Notes under the pieces: generated by a model
What the model was told of the DNA's origin: nothing
The model's database searches: none
What the model saw: the letters and a program-made list of their open reading frames with translations, nothing else
Origin: Comamonas suwonensis
GTDB taxonomy: Bacteria; Pseudomonadota; Gammaproteobacteria; Burkholderiales; Burkholderiaceae_C
Assembly: GCF_012844455.2 (NCBI RefSeq)
Contig: NZ_JABBCQ020000003.1
Span: 282,397-346,396, forward strand
Direction of reading: 5' to 3'
DNA length: 64,000 nt
In this document: one piece after another, positions 51,685-58,488 of the stretch
Layout: every line of letters begins with the position of its first letter
How positions within the stretch are numbered: position 1 is the first letter of the stretch
Program-made: the position numbers and the translations under genes

Positions 51685-52050
51685 TTAATAGCGCATTTGA
51701 TTTAACATAATATACAAACCGTCGGCGGCCTGAGTCATGTTTGCTACGGCAGCAGTAGCAGCACCACTAGCGCCCATCAGCGTTCCGGCGATGGCAGCGC
51801 CGGTTAGAAACTTGCGCACCATGCGCGATTTGCACGCGCTATCTCGCTCGCCCTCCAGAGCTGCAATCACCATCCATTTTTGAGGATCCTCACCCATTTC
51901 TTCGGCTAGTGCGCCGGCAATCGCTGGGCTTAGGTGCGCTCGCACTTTTGCGGTGGCTAGGGTGGTTCTTGCAAGGTTCAAACGCTCAGTCCAGTAAGGC
52001 GCTGGTTGCTGCGCCAGTGCCTTTTCCAATAAATCAAGCGTTGTTTGCAT
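51685..52050 (-). CDS. DUF3693-like regulator of the inovirus
   Basis: 121 residues. The central 'HLSPAIAGALAEEMGEDPQKWMVIAALEGERDSACKSRMVRKFL' matches the DUF3693 pattern of filamentous-phage repressor-like proteins; the N-terminus has a weak helix-turn-helix. The last residues (GLYIMLNQMRY) are encoded by dif-like site B and the bases beyond it. Divergent from the ssDNA-binding gene, with three perfect or near-perfect palindromic operators in the gap, so it is the likely lysogeny repressor. Confidence 0.82.
   Translation of the reverse strand: MQTTLDLLEKALAQQPAPYWTERLNLARTTLATAKVRAHLSPAIAGALAEEMGEDPQKWMVIAALEGERDSACKSRMVRKFLTGAAIAGTLMGASGAATAAVANMTQAADGLYIMLNQMRY
51700..51727 (-). other. 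dif-like XerCD site B
   Basis: Plus strand ATTTAACATAA (51700-51710) + TATACA (51711-51716): the XerD arm and the 6-bp centre are identical to E. coli dif. The following 11 bp (AACCGTCGGCG) do not match the canonical XerC arm. Boundary between the two prophages. Confidence 0.8.
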
Positions 52051-52070
52051 GTGTGCCCCTGTTGCTTTGT

Positions 52071-52160
52071 TGACTACAAAGTGCAGTCATTATGCAAATA
52101 ACGTTGACTGCAATGTGCAGTCATGGTTATCGTTCGCTCCGTGACTGCATGTTGCAGTCA
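52071..52160. promoter_or_regulatory. Three palindromic operators TGACTGCA-N3-TGCAGTCA
   Basis: Site 1 at 52071-52089 (one mismatch, TGACTACA), site 2 at 52105-52123 (perfect), site 3 at 52142-52160 (perfect); centres 34 and 37 bp apart, i.e. about 3-3.5 helical turns. They fill the divergent region between the DUF3693-like gene (start 52050) and the ssDNA-binding gene (start 52177). Most likely repressor operators. Confidence 0.85.
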
Positions 52161-52176
52161 TTACTTGGAGCAACAA

Positions 52177-52470
52177 ATGATCAGAGTCACCGTCCCGAAT
52201 CTTCCTATCCGCATCCAGTCGTACTCCAGCAAAAAAGACGGCTCCGCCCAGCAACTGCGCCTCCAGGTCGCGTATCTGCATACGGTTGATCAGGATGATC
52301 AGCCCCTTCCTTACCCTGAAAAGGTTGAGCTCTTCGTTCGCGACAATGGGCAGCCATTGGCAGCGGGCGAATACACGTTTCGTCCGAGCGCGATCACTGT
52401 GCGCGATGGTCGTGCCTCGTTTGACGCTTCGCGAGTCGTTCCGATCAAGCCGAAGTCTGCAGCTCAGTAA
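52177..52470 (+). CDS. Inovirus ssDNA-binding protein (pV-like)
   Basis: 97 residues from the ATG at 52177 (TTGGAG ribosome-binding site). Small, beta-rich: 'IRVTVPNLPIRIQSYSSKKDG' start and 'YPEKVELFVRDNGQPLAAGEY' centre are typical of the single-strand DNA-binding protein of Pf/Xanthomonas-type filamentous phages. It coats the ssDNA genome before extrusion. First gene after the operator array. Confidence 0.82.
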   Translation: MIRVTVPNLPIRIQSYSSKKDGSAQQLRLQVAYLHTVDQDDQPLPYPEKVELFVRDNGQPLAAGEYTFRPSAITVRDGRASFDASRVVPIKPKSAAQ

Positions 52471-52482
52471 GCGAGGTGCACC

Positions 52483-52674
52483 ATGGAAAACGCAGCACGC
52501 GAAGCCATGGCACAGGGGGCGCTTCTGGCGCTCCTTTTTGCATGGAATGAACACCAGCCCCCGGGCATCAAAGCTGACCGCGTGACGGTCACTCTCAACA
52601 TTGACGACAGCGTGACCTACAGCGAGGTGACTTACTGGGCCGGTGATCATGCGATCGGTGGGGAGGGCTTCTGA
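52483..52674 (+). CDS. Small hypothetical inovirus protein
   Basis: 63 residues; an N-terminal hydrophobic helix 'AMAQGALLALLFAWNEH' and a beta-rich 'VTVTLNIDDSVTYSEVTYW'. Its stop overlaps the next start by one base. Typical of the unassigned small genes between ssDNA-binding protein and Rep in filamentous phages. Confidence 0.65.
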   Translation: MENAAREAMAQGALLALLFAWNEHQPPGIKADRVTVTLNIDDSVTYSEVTYWAGDHAIGGEGF

Positions 52675-52820
52675 TGGACCGCGAAGTCGATCCGGGCGAT
52701 GCCCCTAAGTGGTGGTTGATTCCTTTTTTCTGGGTTCCGCTTGGCATCTTGATTTGGGTGGGGGTGATTAGTCTCTGCCACGTGTTCTTGACGATTTCCG
52801 GCCTGATTGGTGGTGCGTGA
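52674..52820 (+). CDS. Small inovirus membrane protein
   Basis: 48 residues, mostly hydrophobic after an acidic start: 'WWLIPFFWVPLGILIWVGVISL' forms one or two membrane segments. Translationally coupled on both sides. Function unknown. Confidence 0.65.
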   Translation: MDREVDPGDAPKWWLIPFFWVPLGILIWVGVISLCHVFLTISGLIGGA

Positions 52821-53083
52821 TGGCTCTCACGCTCATTCAAGCAAATCCCGGTACCGGCATGACGCTGGACATTGGCCGTCTTGCCCCAGTGCCTGACAGG
52901 TTCAAATTCGCCCCCAGCAATGGGGCGCTTCACCTCGAATACCTGCGCTTTCTCGCTGCTGAGCTCGATGCACCTCCATCCTGGAAAAAGCTCCCTCCTG
53001 ACTATGACCGCCAGTGCTATCAGGTGCAGTGCTCGCTGCGTAGTCACGCTGAATACCTGATCGAAGCGGGGGTGCGCGGATGA
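52820..53083 (+). CDS. Small hypothetical inovirus protein
   Basis: 87 residues from the ATG at 52820, which overlaps the previous stop; a GTG at 52817 would add one residue. Hydrophilic, with 'HLEYLRFLAAELDAPPSWKKLPPDYDRQCYQVQCSLRSHAEYL'. Overlaps the Rep start by ATGA and is therefore coupled to it; possibly a replication accessory factor. Confidence 0.65.
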   Translation: MALTLIQANPGTGMTLDIGRLAPVPDRFKFAPSNGALHLEYLRFLAAELDAPPSWKKLPPDYDRQCYQVQCSLRSHAEYLIEAGVRG

Positions 53084-54150
53084 AGCCCGTATTCGGTCAA
53101 GGCTTCTTGGATCGGCTGGAAAAGATTGCGGCTGCTCCCCAGCCTGAGTTCCGTTTTGACCCAGAAAAGCACAAGCCTTGGGCAACGATCGCAAACCAGC
53201 ATGTAACCCCGCGCATGAAGGCCGCTCGTGCCCGCTACGTAGCCCGTTCTGAGGCCAATGCGCGCGTGTCTCATGCACGCATGCTCTCGTTGCTGGGCGA
53301 GGCGCAGGCAGCGCGCGAAGCGCGCGGGCTTGTCTCACTATCAACAACTTGCAAGGCTGATGGTTCTGGTCTTTCGGTGGTTGATTTCGTGGCTGAAAAC
53401 ACCATCGAAATTGACCACCAAAAGGCCCGCATTACCCGCATGCAAAAAAGCGTCGGTATCTCGGCCAAAGCCTTGCACCACCTGGGCGAAAAAAACCAGC
53501 GCGTCTGGATGCTCACGCTGACCTATCGCGGCACAAACCGCGATTGGAGGCCCGAACACATCAGCCGTTATCTCGATGGTCTGCGCAAGTGGCATTACAG
53601 CCGTACAGGCTCCAAGAAGGTTCGCTATGTCTGGGTGGCAGAGCTGCAAAAACGCGGCGTCATCCACTACCACGTGTGCGTGTGGCTCAACCATGGCCTG
53701 ACCCCTCCAAAGCCCGATAGCGCATGGAAAAAGAAGGGCGCATTTCAGGCACCCATGTGGACGCATGGCATGTCAAACCGGGTACGCGCAACGCATCCCG
53801 TTGCCTACCTCATGAAGTACGCCAGCAAAGGCACATCAGAAGGGAAGTTTCCGCATGGCGCTCGCATCAGTGGTGTTGGTGGGCTTGATGAAATTGGCCG
53901 TGGTTGCCGTCGCTGGGTTCTGTGGCCTGCGTATGTGCAGGGCAATGCTTCCATCAAAGACAGGTTCAGACCTGCGCCGGGCGGCGGCTATCTCAATGCT
54001 GAAACCGGGGAACTCCTACGGTCTGAGTTCGTGCCAACGGGCGGCGGTTTTACGCGATTTGTGCGGGTGCGCACCACCCCCAGAAGCATTGAAAACACAG
54101 GTGGCCCCTTTAGCTGGCTATCGGACAAGCCGGGGGTAGCGCATGCGTGA
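53080..54150 (+). CDS. Inovirus rolling-circle replication initiator
   Basis: 356 residues. HUH motif His-Tyr-His at residues 196-198 (GVIHYHVCVW), preceded by the strand 'RVWMLTLTYRG' (motif 1), and catalytic tyrosine region AYLMKYASKG with Tyr243 and Tyr247. This is the pII/RstA-type initiator that nicks the double-stranded replicative form. It is unrelated in sequence to the larger GPA-type Rep of the neighbouring prophage. Confidence 0.92.
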   Translation: MKPVFGQGFLDRLEKIAAAPQPEFRFDPEKHKPWATIANQHVTPRMKAARARYVARSEANARVSHARMLSLLGEAQAAREARGLVSLSTTCKADGSGLSVVDFVAENTIEIDHQKARITRMQKSVGISAKALHHLGEKNQRVWMLTLTYRGTNRDWRPEHISRYLDGLRKWHYSRTGSKKVRYVWVAELQKRGVIHYHVCVWLNHGLTPPKPDSAWKKKGAFQAPMWTHGMSNRVRATHPVAYLMKYASKGTSEGKFPHGARISGVGGLDEIGRGCRRWVLWPAYVQGNASIKDRFRPAPGGGYLNAETGELLRSEFVPTGGGFTRFVRVRTTPRSIENTGGPFSWLSDKPGVAHA

Positions 54151-54250
54151 TTTGCTGCTCTGGCTTTTGCTTTGCGTCGTCGTGACTGGCTGCGCGTCCA
54201 TTGCGCCTGAACCTGAATGGGTGCAGGCCGTAACAGGGAAGTTCTGGTAA
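54143..54250 (+). CDS. Mini lipoprotein
   Basis: 35 residues: signal-type hydrophobic start 'LLLWLLLCVVV' and lipobox VTGC, leaving a mature peptide of about 20 residues. It starts inside the Rep end (8-bp overlap) and stops in TAATG with the next gene. Small virion or envelope protein of the phage; not identified. Confidence 0.55.
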   Translation: MRDLLLWLLLCVVVTGCASIAPEPEWVQAVTGKFW

Positions 54251-54336
54251 TGGATCAAAACCTTATAGAGCTTTTTGTAGCTGGGACGACCTTCTTTGCG
54301 TTCGTGCTTGGCTATAGGCAGGGGAGGGTCGGCTAA
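54250..54336 (+). CDS. Mini membrane protein (pVII/pIX-like?)
   Basis: 28 residues with one hydrophobic segment 'LFVAGTTFFAFVLGY', coupled by TAATG to genes on both sides. Size and place before the major coat gene fit a minor coat protein of the pVII/pIX kind. Confidence 0.6.
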   Translation: MDQNLIELFVAGTTFFAFVLGYRQGRVG

Positions 54337-54440
54337 TGCTGATTTCTGCATATCTCGGGCTGCTAGTCCTGGCCTATTTCGGTGGCTACAAGGTGGGCTA
54401 CGTCGTCAAGTTCATCAACCAATTGGGCAATAGTGCCTAA
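54336..54440 (+). CDS. Mini membrane protein (pVII/pIX-like?)
   Basis: 34 residues: 'LISAYLGLLVLAYFGGYKVGYVVKF', one membrane segment with basic end. Coupled by TAATG to the previous gene; followed by a terminator before the major coat gene. Likely a tip minor coat protein. Confidence 0.62.
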   Translation: MLISAYLGLLVLAYFGGYKVGYVVKFINQLGNSA

Positions 54441-54444
54441 GCGT

Positions 54445-54471
54445 TTGCCGGTCGCATTACCGGCGTTTTTT
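54445..54471 (+). terminator. Terminator/attenuator before the major coat gene
   Basis: GCCGGT (54447-54452) pairs with ACCGGC (54459-54464), followed by GTTTTTT. It ends 10 bp before the coat protein start, implying a partial terminator or a processed leader. Confidence 0.65.
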
Positions 54472-54481
54472 GAGGTGTTCA

Positions 54482-54718
54482 ATGAAGGAAAAACTGAAGA
54501 CTCTGCGTGCACGCGCAATGGTTCTGGCGCTGTCTGCTGGCCCGGCTCTGGCTATGGCTGCTGACCCCACTGACCCTGTGGCAGCTATTGGTCAGGCAAA
54601 GACTGATATCAGCTTGATCATTGTGGCCGGTGGCGGTTCATTGGTGACTCTGGCCCTGCTTGGCGTGGGCTGGGTTGTGGGTGCCCGTTTCGTCAAGAAG
54701 CTGGGTCGAGCTGGCTAA
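54482..54718 (+). CDS. Major coat protein (pVIII-like)
   Basis: 78 residues from the ATG at 54482. Signal peptide (basic start, 'AMVLALSAGPALAMA', cleavage before ADPTDP), then a mature protein of about 52 residues with an acidic N-terminus, one membrane helix 'LIIVAGGGSLVTLALLGVGWVVGA' and a basic C-terminus (RFVKKLGRAG). This is exactly the inovirus major coat layout; thousands of copies form the filament. Strong terminator directly downstream. Confidence 0.93.
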   Translation: MKEKLKTLRARAMVLALSAGPALAMAADPTDPVAAIGQAKTDISLIIVAGGGSLVTLALLGVGWVVGARFVKKLGRAG

Positions 54719-54725
54719 TGGTGGC

Positions 54726-54778
54726 GGCGCTCTGCTGCCCCTGCGTAGCGGGGGTGGCAGAGCGCCGTAACTCTTTTT
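54726..54778 (+). terminator. Strong terminator after the major coat gene
   Basis: GGCGCTCTGC (54726-54735) pairs perfectly with GCAGAGCGCC (54757-54766), with inner CCCC/GGGG pairs and a following CTCTTTTT. It isolates the highly expressed coat gene, as in M13/fd. Confidence 0.88.
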
Positions 54779-54793
54779 GCTCAGATTATTTTT

Positions 54794-56215
54794 ATGAAAA
54801 TTTTGCGCTTCCTGCGAATCTTCCTGCTAGTCAATCTGATGGTCTATGCAGGCGGCGCTATGGCTGTCATTGCAAAACAGCCTTTGTATGGAATTCAGTT
54901 TTTTGAGTTAACAGATACCAGCCCTGAGAATCTATGCAAAAGAACGCGTGAGGCATATCCGGGCGCTGATTCATATTCACTTGAGGGCATGATCTGTGTT
55001 ATTCGTCGGTATGGTGACAATCATCGTCTAGCTATTAATAAGATTAATGATGTATGTCCTGAAAATAGCTCTGAATCTGGTGCTTCTTGCTCGTGTAATG
55101 CCTCATTCTTTGAGGAGGGTGGGCAGTGTGTTGCTGAGATGTCTTCTGAAAAAGCATGTGGCGTTGCTTTATATAACAGCGGTTCTGCTACAAGGTCGCC
55201 TGTCACATTAGATGGGAATATTGCTGATGGAGTTTACTGTCAGCCTCAAGGTGATGACGTAAAGCCGGGTCTTGCTTGCGCAATGACTTTTGAGAAAGAT
55301 ATTGGCTGGAAAACTGATGATGGGCAGTGGCATTCTCGGGGTGTTCTCCAGCCTCGCATGATTGGCGGAAACTTTCAGCCTTGCGTGCCGGGTATCGATG
55401 GCGACAACAATCCTCCCGATCCTGCGAAGCCGCCAGAACTTCCGAAAAAGCAGGATAACGCTTGTCCCAATGGGTACCCCGGTGATATAGGAGGGGAGAC
55501 TAAGTGCATCCCCAGTTTTGGCTATAACGGCGTAGATTTCGCGCCTAAAACAAAGTCCTCTGAGACAGCGACAACCAAGACGGATACGACTACAAAAACA
55601 GAATGTTCTTCTGGAAAATGCAAGACCACAGAGACCGTAAAAGTTACTGACAAGGCTACAGGTCAGACAACGACAACCGAGAACGTCACCACAGAAGTTG
55701 ACCGGGACTGGTGCAATAAATCAGAAAATAAAGACAAATGCGCGGCTAACGGCAAGCCTCCATACGCTGGTCAGGGAACGGATTCTTCAGGTACTGAAGC
55801 CCAAAACGGCGATGGCGACGGCGAAGAAAAGGGCGGTCGATGTGGGGCAAAGGGTCAGCCGCCCTGCAAAATTGATGAAACCGGTACGCCGACTGGTGAA
55901 GGCAAATTTGATCCAGCGCTCGATAAGCAAGCGCAAGATCATCAGCACCGCATGGATACATTAGGAGGAATTAAAAGCACTGCCGATAAAGATACCTCAA
56001 TGGGGTTTACTGGATTTGCTTGGCTCACGCATAAAGCTTGTTCACCTTGGAATCTCGGTGATTTAAAAATATTGACAGAGACATTCAAGATTGAACTGAA
56101 TATCTGTGTCATAGAGCCTTATGTAATACCGGTGATGAATTTTCTCTGGATTCTCGCAACTATATTTATGACGTTCTCAAGGGTTGCTAGCGTCATGGGT
56201 GCAAAGGTGGACTAA
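54794..56215 (+). CDS. Adsorption/attachment protein (pIII-like)
   Basis: 473 residues. Signal peptide (FLRIFLLVNLMVYAGGAMA), Cys-rich N-terminal region (many Cys between residues 48 and 190), a long Thr/Lys/Glu/Gly-rich linker (about 255-360), and a C-terminal membrane segment ('VIPVMNFLWILATIFMTFSRV'). This is the minor coat protein that binds the host pilus and ends the virion. DNA here is visibly more AT-rich than the neighbours, pointing to separate evolution of the receptor-binding gene. Confidence 0.85.
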   Translation: MKILRFLRIFLLVNLMVYAGGAMAVIAKQPLYGIQFFELTDTSPENLCKRTREAYPGADSYSLEGMICVIRRYGDNHRLAINKINDVCPENSSESGASCSCNASFFEEGGQCVAEMSSEKACGVALYNSGSATRSPVTLDGNIADGVYCQPQGDDVKPGLACAMTFEKDIGWKTDDGQWHSRGVLQPRMIGGNFQPCVPGIDGDNNPPDPAKPPELPKKQDNACPNGYPGDIGGETKCIPSFGYNGVDFAPKTKSSETATTKTDTTTKTECSSGKCKTTETVKVTDKATGQTTTTENVTTEVDRDWCNKSENKDKCAANGKPPYAGQGTDSSGTEAQNGDGDGEEKGGRCGAKGQPPCKIDETGTPTGEGKFDPALDKQAQDHQHRMDTLGGIKSTADKDTSMGFTGFAWLTHKACSPWNLGDLKILTETFKIELNICVIEPYVIPVMNFLWILATIFMTFSRVASVMGAKVD

Positions 56216-56544
56216 TGCCATTAATCGGTGGATTACTTTCAAATCTATTGGTCGGACTCGTTAACTGGTTCGCTCAGTACTTCGGGCGCAAGGTCGCATT
56301 CGGTGCGGCTACGGTTGCGGCAATGACGGCTTTGACTGCGGCGCTCTTCGTTTTTATGCGCGGCATCGTTGGCCCTCTGATAGCCCAGCTTGACGGCACT
56401 GCAGGCAGGTTCATGGAGGCTATGCAAATGGTCATTCCACCTGTCGCTCCGGCTTGCTTGAGTACCTACGTAGTTGTTTGGACCGCCGCTACTGCGTACA
56501 CATGGCAGCGCGATCTGATCCACCTCTTTGCGAAAGCGGGGTAA
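56215..56544 (+). CDS. DUF2523 family minor coat protein (pVI-like)
   Basis: 109 residues, starting in TAATG with the adhesin gene. Several hydrophobic segments ('LLSNLLVGLVNWFAQYF', 'ALTAALFVFMRGIVGPL', 'CLSTYVVVWTAATAYTW'). DUF2523 proteins sit between pIII and Zot in most inoviruses and act as the pVI tip protein. Confidence 0.87.
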   Translation: MPLIGGLLSNLLVGLVNWFAQYFGRKVAFGAATVAAMTALTAALFVFMRGIVGPLIAQLDGTAGRFMEAMQMVIPPVAPACLSTYVVVWTAATAYTWQRDLIHLFAKAG

Positions 56545-56547
56545 GCC

Positions 56548-57420
56548 ATGCCGGTCTATGTTGTGCAAGGCAAATTGGGTACCGGCAAAGGCCTGTACTG
56601 CATGATGAAGATGGACGATGCCTTGCGCGATGGGCGCCGGGTGGCGACAAACTTTGATCTCTTCCTAGAACATTTGATGCCGGCCAATAGCAAGGTTTCG
56701 GCCATCCGTGTGCCTGATAAGCCAACGGCGCAAGATTTGGACGATATCGGCCCGGGCAACCCTGATTCGCCATTTGATGAAGAGCGAAACGGCATCTTGG
56801 TGCTAGATGAGTTGGGTAGCTGGCTTAACTCGCGCGGCTTCAATTCGCCTGAGCGCGCGGCCTTGCTCGACTGGCTCATTCACGCCCGTAAAAAGGGCTG
56901 GGACGTTTACTTGGTGGTGCAGAGCATCGACATGATTGATAAGCAGGTGCGCGTCGGTCTGGCCGAGTATCAGGTGCGCATGATCCGCGGCGACAAAATC
57001 AAGATACCGGTCGTCGGCACGTTCTTGGGCAAGCGTGGCCGTCTGCCAAAGTTTCATATCGCCAATATCAGTTTGACGGATGTGCCAGGTCTAACCATTG
57101 ACCGTGAATTCTTCAAGGCAGGCTATCTGTACAAGGGCTATGACACTTTGCAGATCTTCCGTGATTGGGTGCGCAATCCCGTAGACCCTCGGTTTAAAAC
57201 AGAGCTCTACGGCGGCCCATACAGCATGTTGACTGCATGGCACCTCAAGGGCCGTTTTGAAGCGCCAAAGGCTCGCCAAAGCCTGTTGCAGCGCCTATTC
57301 AGCCAACCTCAGGTAAAGCCTGCTCCTAAGCCACGTCTGGCCGCTGTGGCCTTGTGTTCAAAACTGCCGCCGGATGAAGCGTGGAAACTCGCACGGCGCT
57401 ATGTCCAAGGGGGCGTGTGA
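56548..57420 (+). CDS. Zot-like assembly ATPase (pI)
   Basis: 290 residues. Walker A GKLGTGKG at residues 8-15, Walker B ILVLDELGSW near residue 87, and 'LIHARKKGWDVYLVVQSIDMIDKQVR' following. Zot/pI drives extrusion of the filament through the inner membrane. The usual C-terminal membrane helix and periplasmic domain are not seen; the protein ends with a Pro/Lys-rich tail. A 37-residue membrane peptide gene overlaps its stop. Confidence 0.92.
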   Translation: MPVYVVQGKLGTGKGLYCMMKMDDALRDGRRVATNFDLFLEHLMPANSKVSAIRVPDKPTAQDLDDIGPGNPDSPFDEERNGILVLDELGSWLNSRGFNSPERAALLDWLIHARKKGWDVYLVVQSIDMIDKQVRVGLAEYQVRMIRGDKIKIPVVGTFLGKRGRLPKFHIANISLTDVPGLTIDREFFKAGYLYKGYDTLQIFRDWVRNPVDPRFKTELYGGPYSMLTAWHLKGRFEAPKARQSLLQRLFSQPQVKPAPKPRLAAVALCSKLPPDEAWKLARRYVQGGV

Positions 57421-57533
57421 TGTGGTGGCTTATCTTCTCTTGGTTGATCGGCGTAGGTGTCTGCCTCTGGGCCGTCAGTGAGCTTTTGGGCGATGCTGGT
57501 GGGGAAATGGACAAGCCATGGGAAAAGCGCTGA
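57420..57533 (+). CDS. Mini membrane protein coupled to Zot
   Basis: 37 residues, starting on the last base of the Zot stop (TGATG). One membrane segment 'WWLIFSWLIGVGVCLWAVSELLG' and an acidic/basic tail. It could provide in trans the membrane helix that this Zot lacks; inference. Confidence 0.6.
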   Translation: MWWLIFSWLIGVGVCLWAVSELLGDAGGEMDKPWEKR

Positions 57534-57826
57534 AACTCCTGCTGGCTGCGTCCGCTGTGAGCGTGGCCATGCTCGCCAATGCAGCTGAACCGGGTAGGGT
57601 GGTCGGCTGCACCAAGACTGCCAAGGCATGCACCTGCTACAGCCCATCCGGCCGTCCGGTAGAAGTTGATAAAGGCATCTGCGAAGCAAAGTTTGCCCCG
57701 GTCACGGTCATGACGTTTGAGGGTGGCGATATGTCGGCATTGGTCACCCCGGTCCGGGTTGGGCCGCCTGAGCTAGAAAATTTACCGTTCAAAAAATTGC
57801 CAATTCAGTGGCTGATAGAGCGCTGA
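57518..57826 (+). CDS. Secreted Cys-containing inovirus protein
   Basis: 102 residues: signal peptide (LKLLLAASAVSVAMLANA, cleavage before AEP) and a mature domain with four Cys ('VVGCTKTAKACTCYSPSGRPVEVDKGICEAKF'). Such proteins follow Zot in many beta/gamma-proteobacterial inoviruses. Overlaps the previous gene by 16 bp. Function unknown. Confidence 0.72.
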   Translation: MGKALKLLLAASAVSVAMLANAAEPGRVVGCTKTAKACTCYSPSGRPVEVDKGICEAKFAPVTVMTFEGGDMSALVTPVRVGPPELENLPFKKLPIQWLIER

Positions 57827-58038
57827 GGGGGTATCGGGGGCCGCGCCCCTGATGTCAACCTTTGATCAGGCATTGCCAGTTACATCGACCTGGCTGCATG
57901 CGGCACCTCCCGCACGGCATGCTGCTGGACGGAACGCAATTAGGTTGCAAACCAATGCGGCTGAATCACCCGCCTGAAAGACAAACCGGCGAAGCCGCAG
58001 CAGCGCGTGGATACACTCTCTTACAGGAGGGTGTAGAC
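57827..58038. other. Inovirus intergenic region, possible origin
   Basis: 212 bp with no supported gene. It has a G/C hairpin at about 57834-57852 (GGGGC cgc GCCCC) and a second possible stem-loop near 57890-57925 (GCATGCGGCACC ... GCACGGCATGC). Filamentous phages keep their strand origins and packaging hairpin in such a gap; not proven here. Confidence 0.4.
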
Positions 58039-58488
58039 ATGTCTCGTTATAGGTCTGAGCAATCAGATGGCGATTTCTTGACCGATGTTTTCAAGATCGC
58101 TTTGGGCGTATTTATTGGTGGACTTCTAGCCGCATTGGCATACACCAAATACATGGCTTGGGAGGTTGAGCATTCGCTACGGCAAGCATCTGTGGAAATT
58201 CAGAAGCAAGCTGAGCGATCAAGAATTCAAGCTGAGGCAGAGCGTCGTCAGCGTGATGCTGCGGCAAGTGTGAAAGCAAGCCAACAGCGTCAGCAGGCGG
58301 CTGATTTGGAGATGCAGGCAAGTCAAAAGCTGCGACATGAGGCTGATATGCGTGCGGCATGGAGCCAGATCTACAAGCCTTCTGCTGCGTGTCAGGCCGA
58401 GCAGATAACTCTGTCATGTGCCAATGCACATGCCGCTGCGCATAAAAGGTTCATGGAAATTTACGGCGAGATACCGCCACGCTTTTAG
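58039..58488 (+). CDS. Accessory membrane/coiled-coil protein at the element's right end
   Basis: 149 residues from the ATG at 58039 (ACAGGAGGG ribosome-binding site; the longer frame is rejected). One membrane segment 'FKIALGVFIGGLLAALAYTKYM' then a long Gln/Ala/Arg-rich coiled coil (residues 50-115) and a Cys-containing end. It overlaps the tail-to-tail regulator by 4 bp. The same slot holds membrane proteins in the other two elements; a superinfection-exclusion or other moron role is possible. Confidence 0.75.
   Translation: MSRYRSEQSDGDFLTDVFKIALGVFIGGLLAALAYTKYMAWEVEHSLRQASVEIQKQAERSRIQAEAERRQRDAAASVKASQQRQQAADLEMQASQKLRHEADMRAAWSQIYKPSAACQAEQITLSCANAHAAAHKRFMEIYGEIPPRF

Larger units (their letters stand above)
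40588..51716 (+). mobile_element. Corticovirus-like (PM2-type) tailless prophage
   Basis: About 11.1 kb between dif-like sites A and B. PM2, the type corticovirus, is 10.1 kb, circular and membrane-containing. The element encodes a GPA-type HUH replication protein, packaging ATPase, P2-like double-jelly-roll capsid protein, at least nine small membrane proteins, a collar-domain spike and lysis genes. No tail, terminase or integrase gene is present. Lacking its own integrase, it would depend on the host XerC/XerD. Confidence 0.8.
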
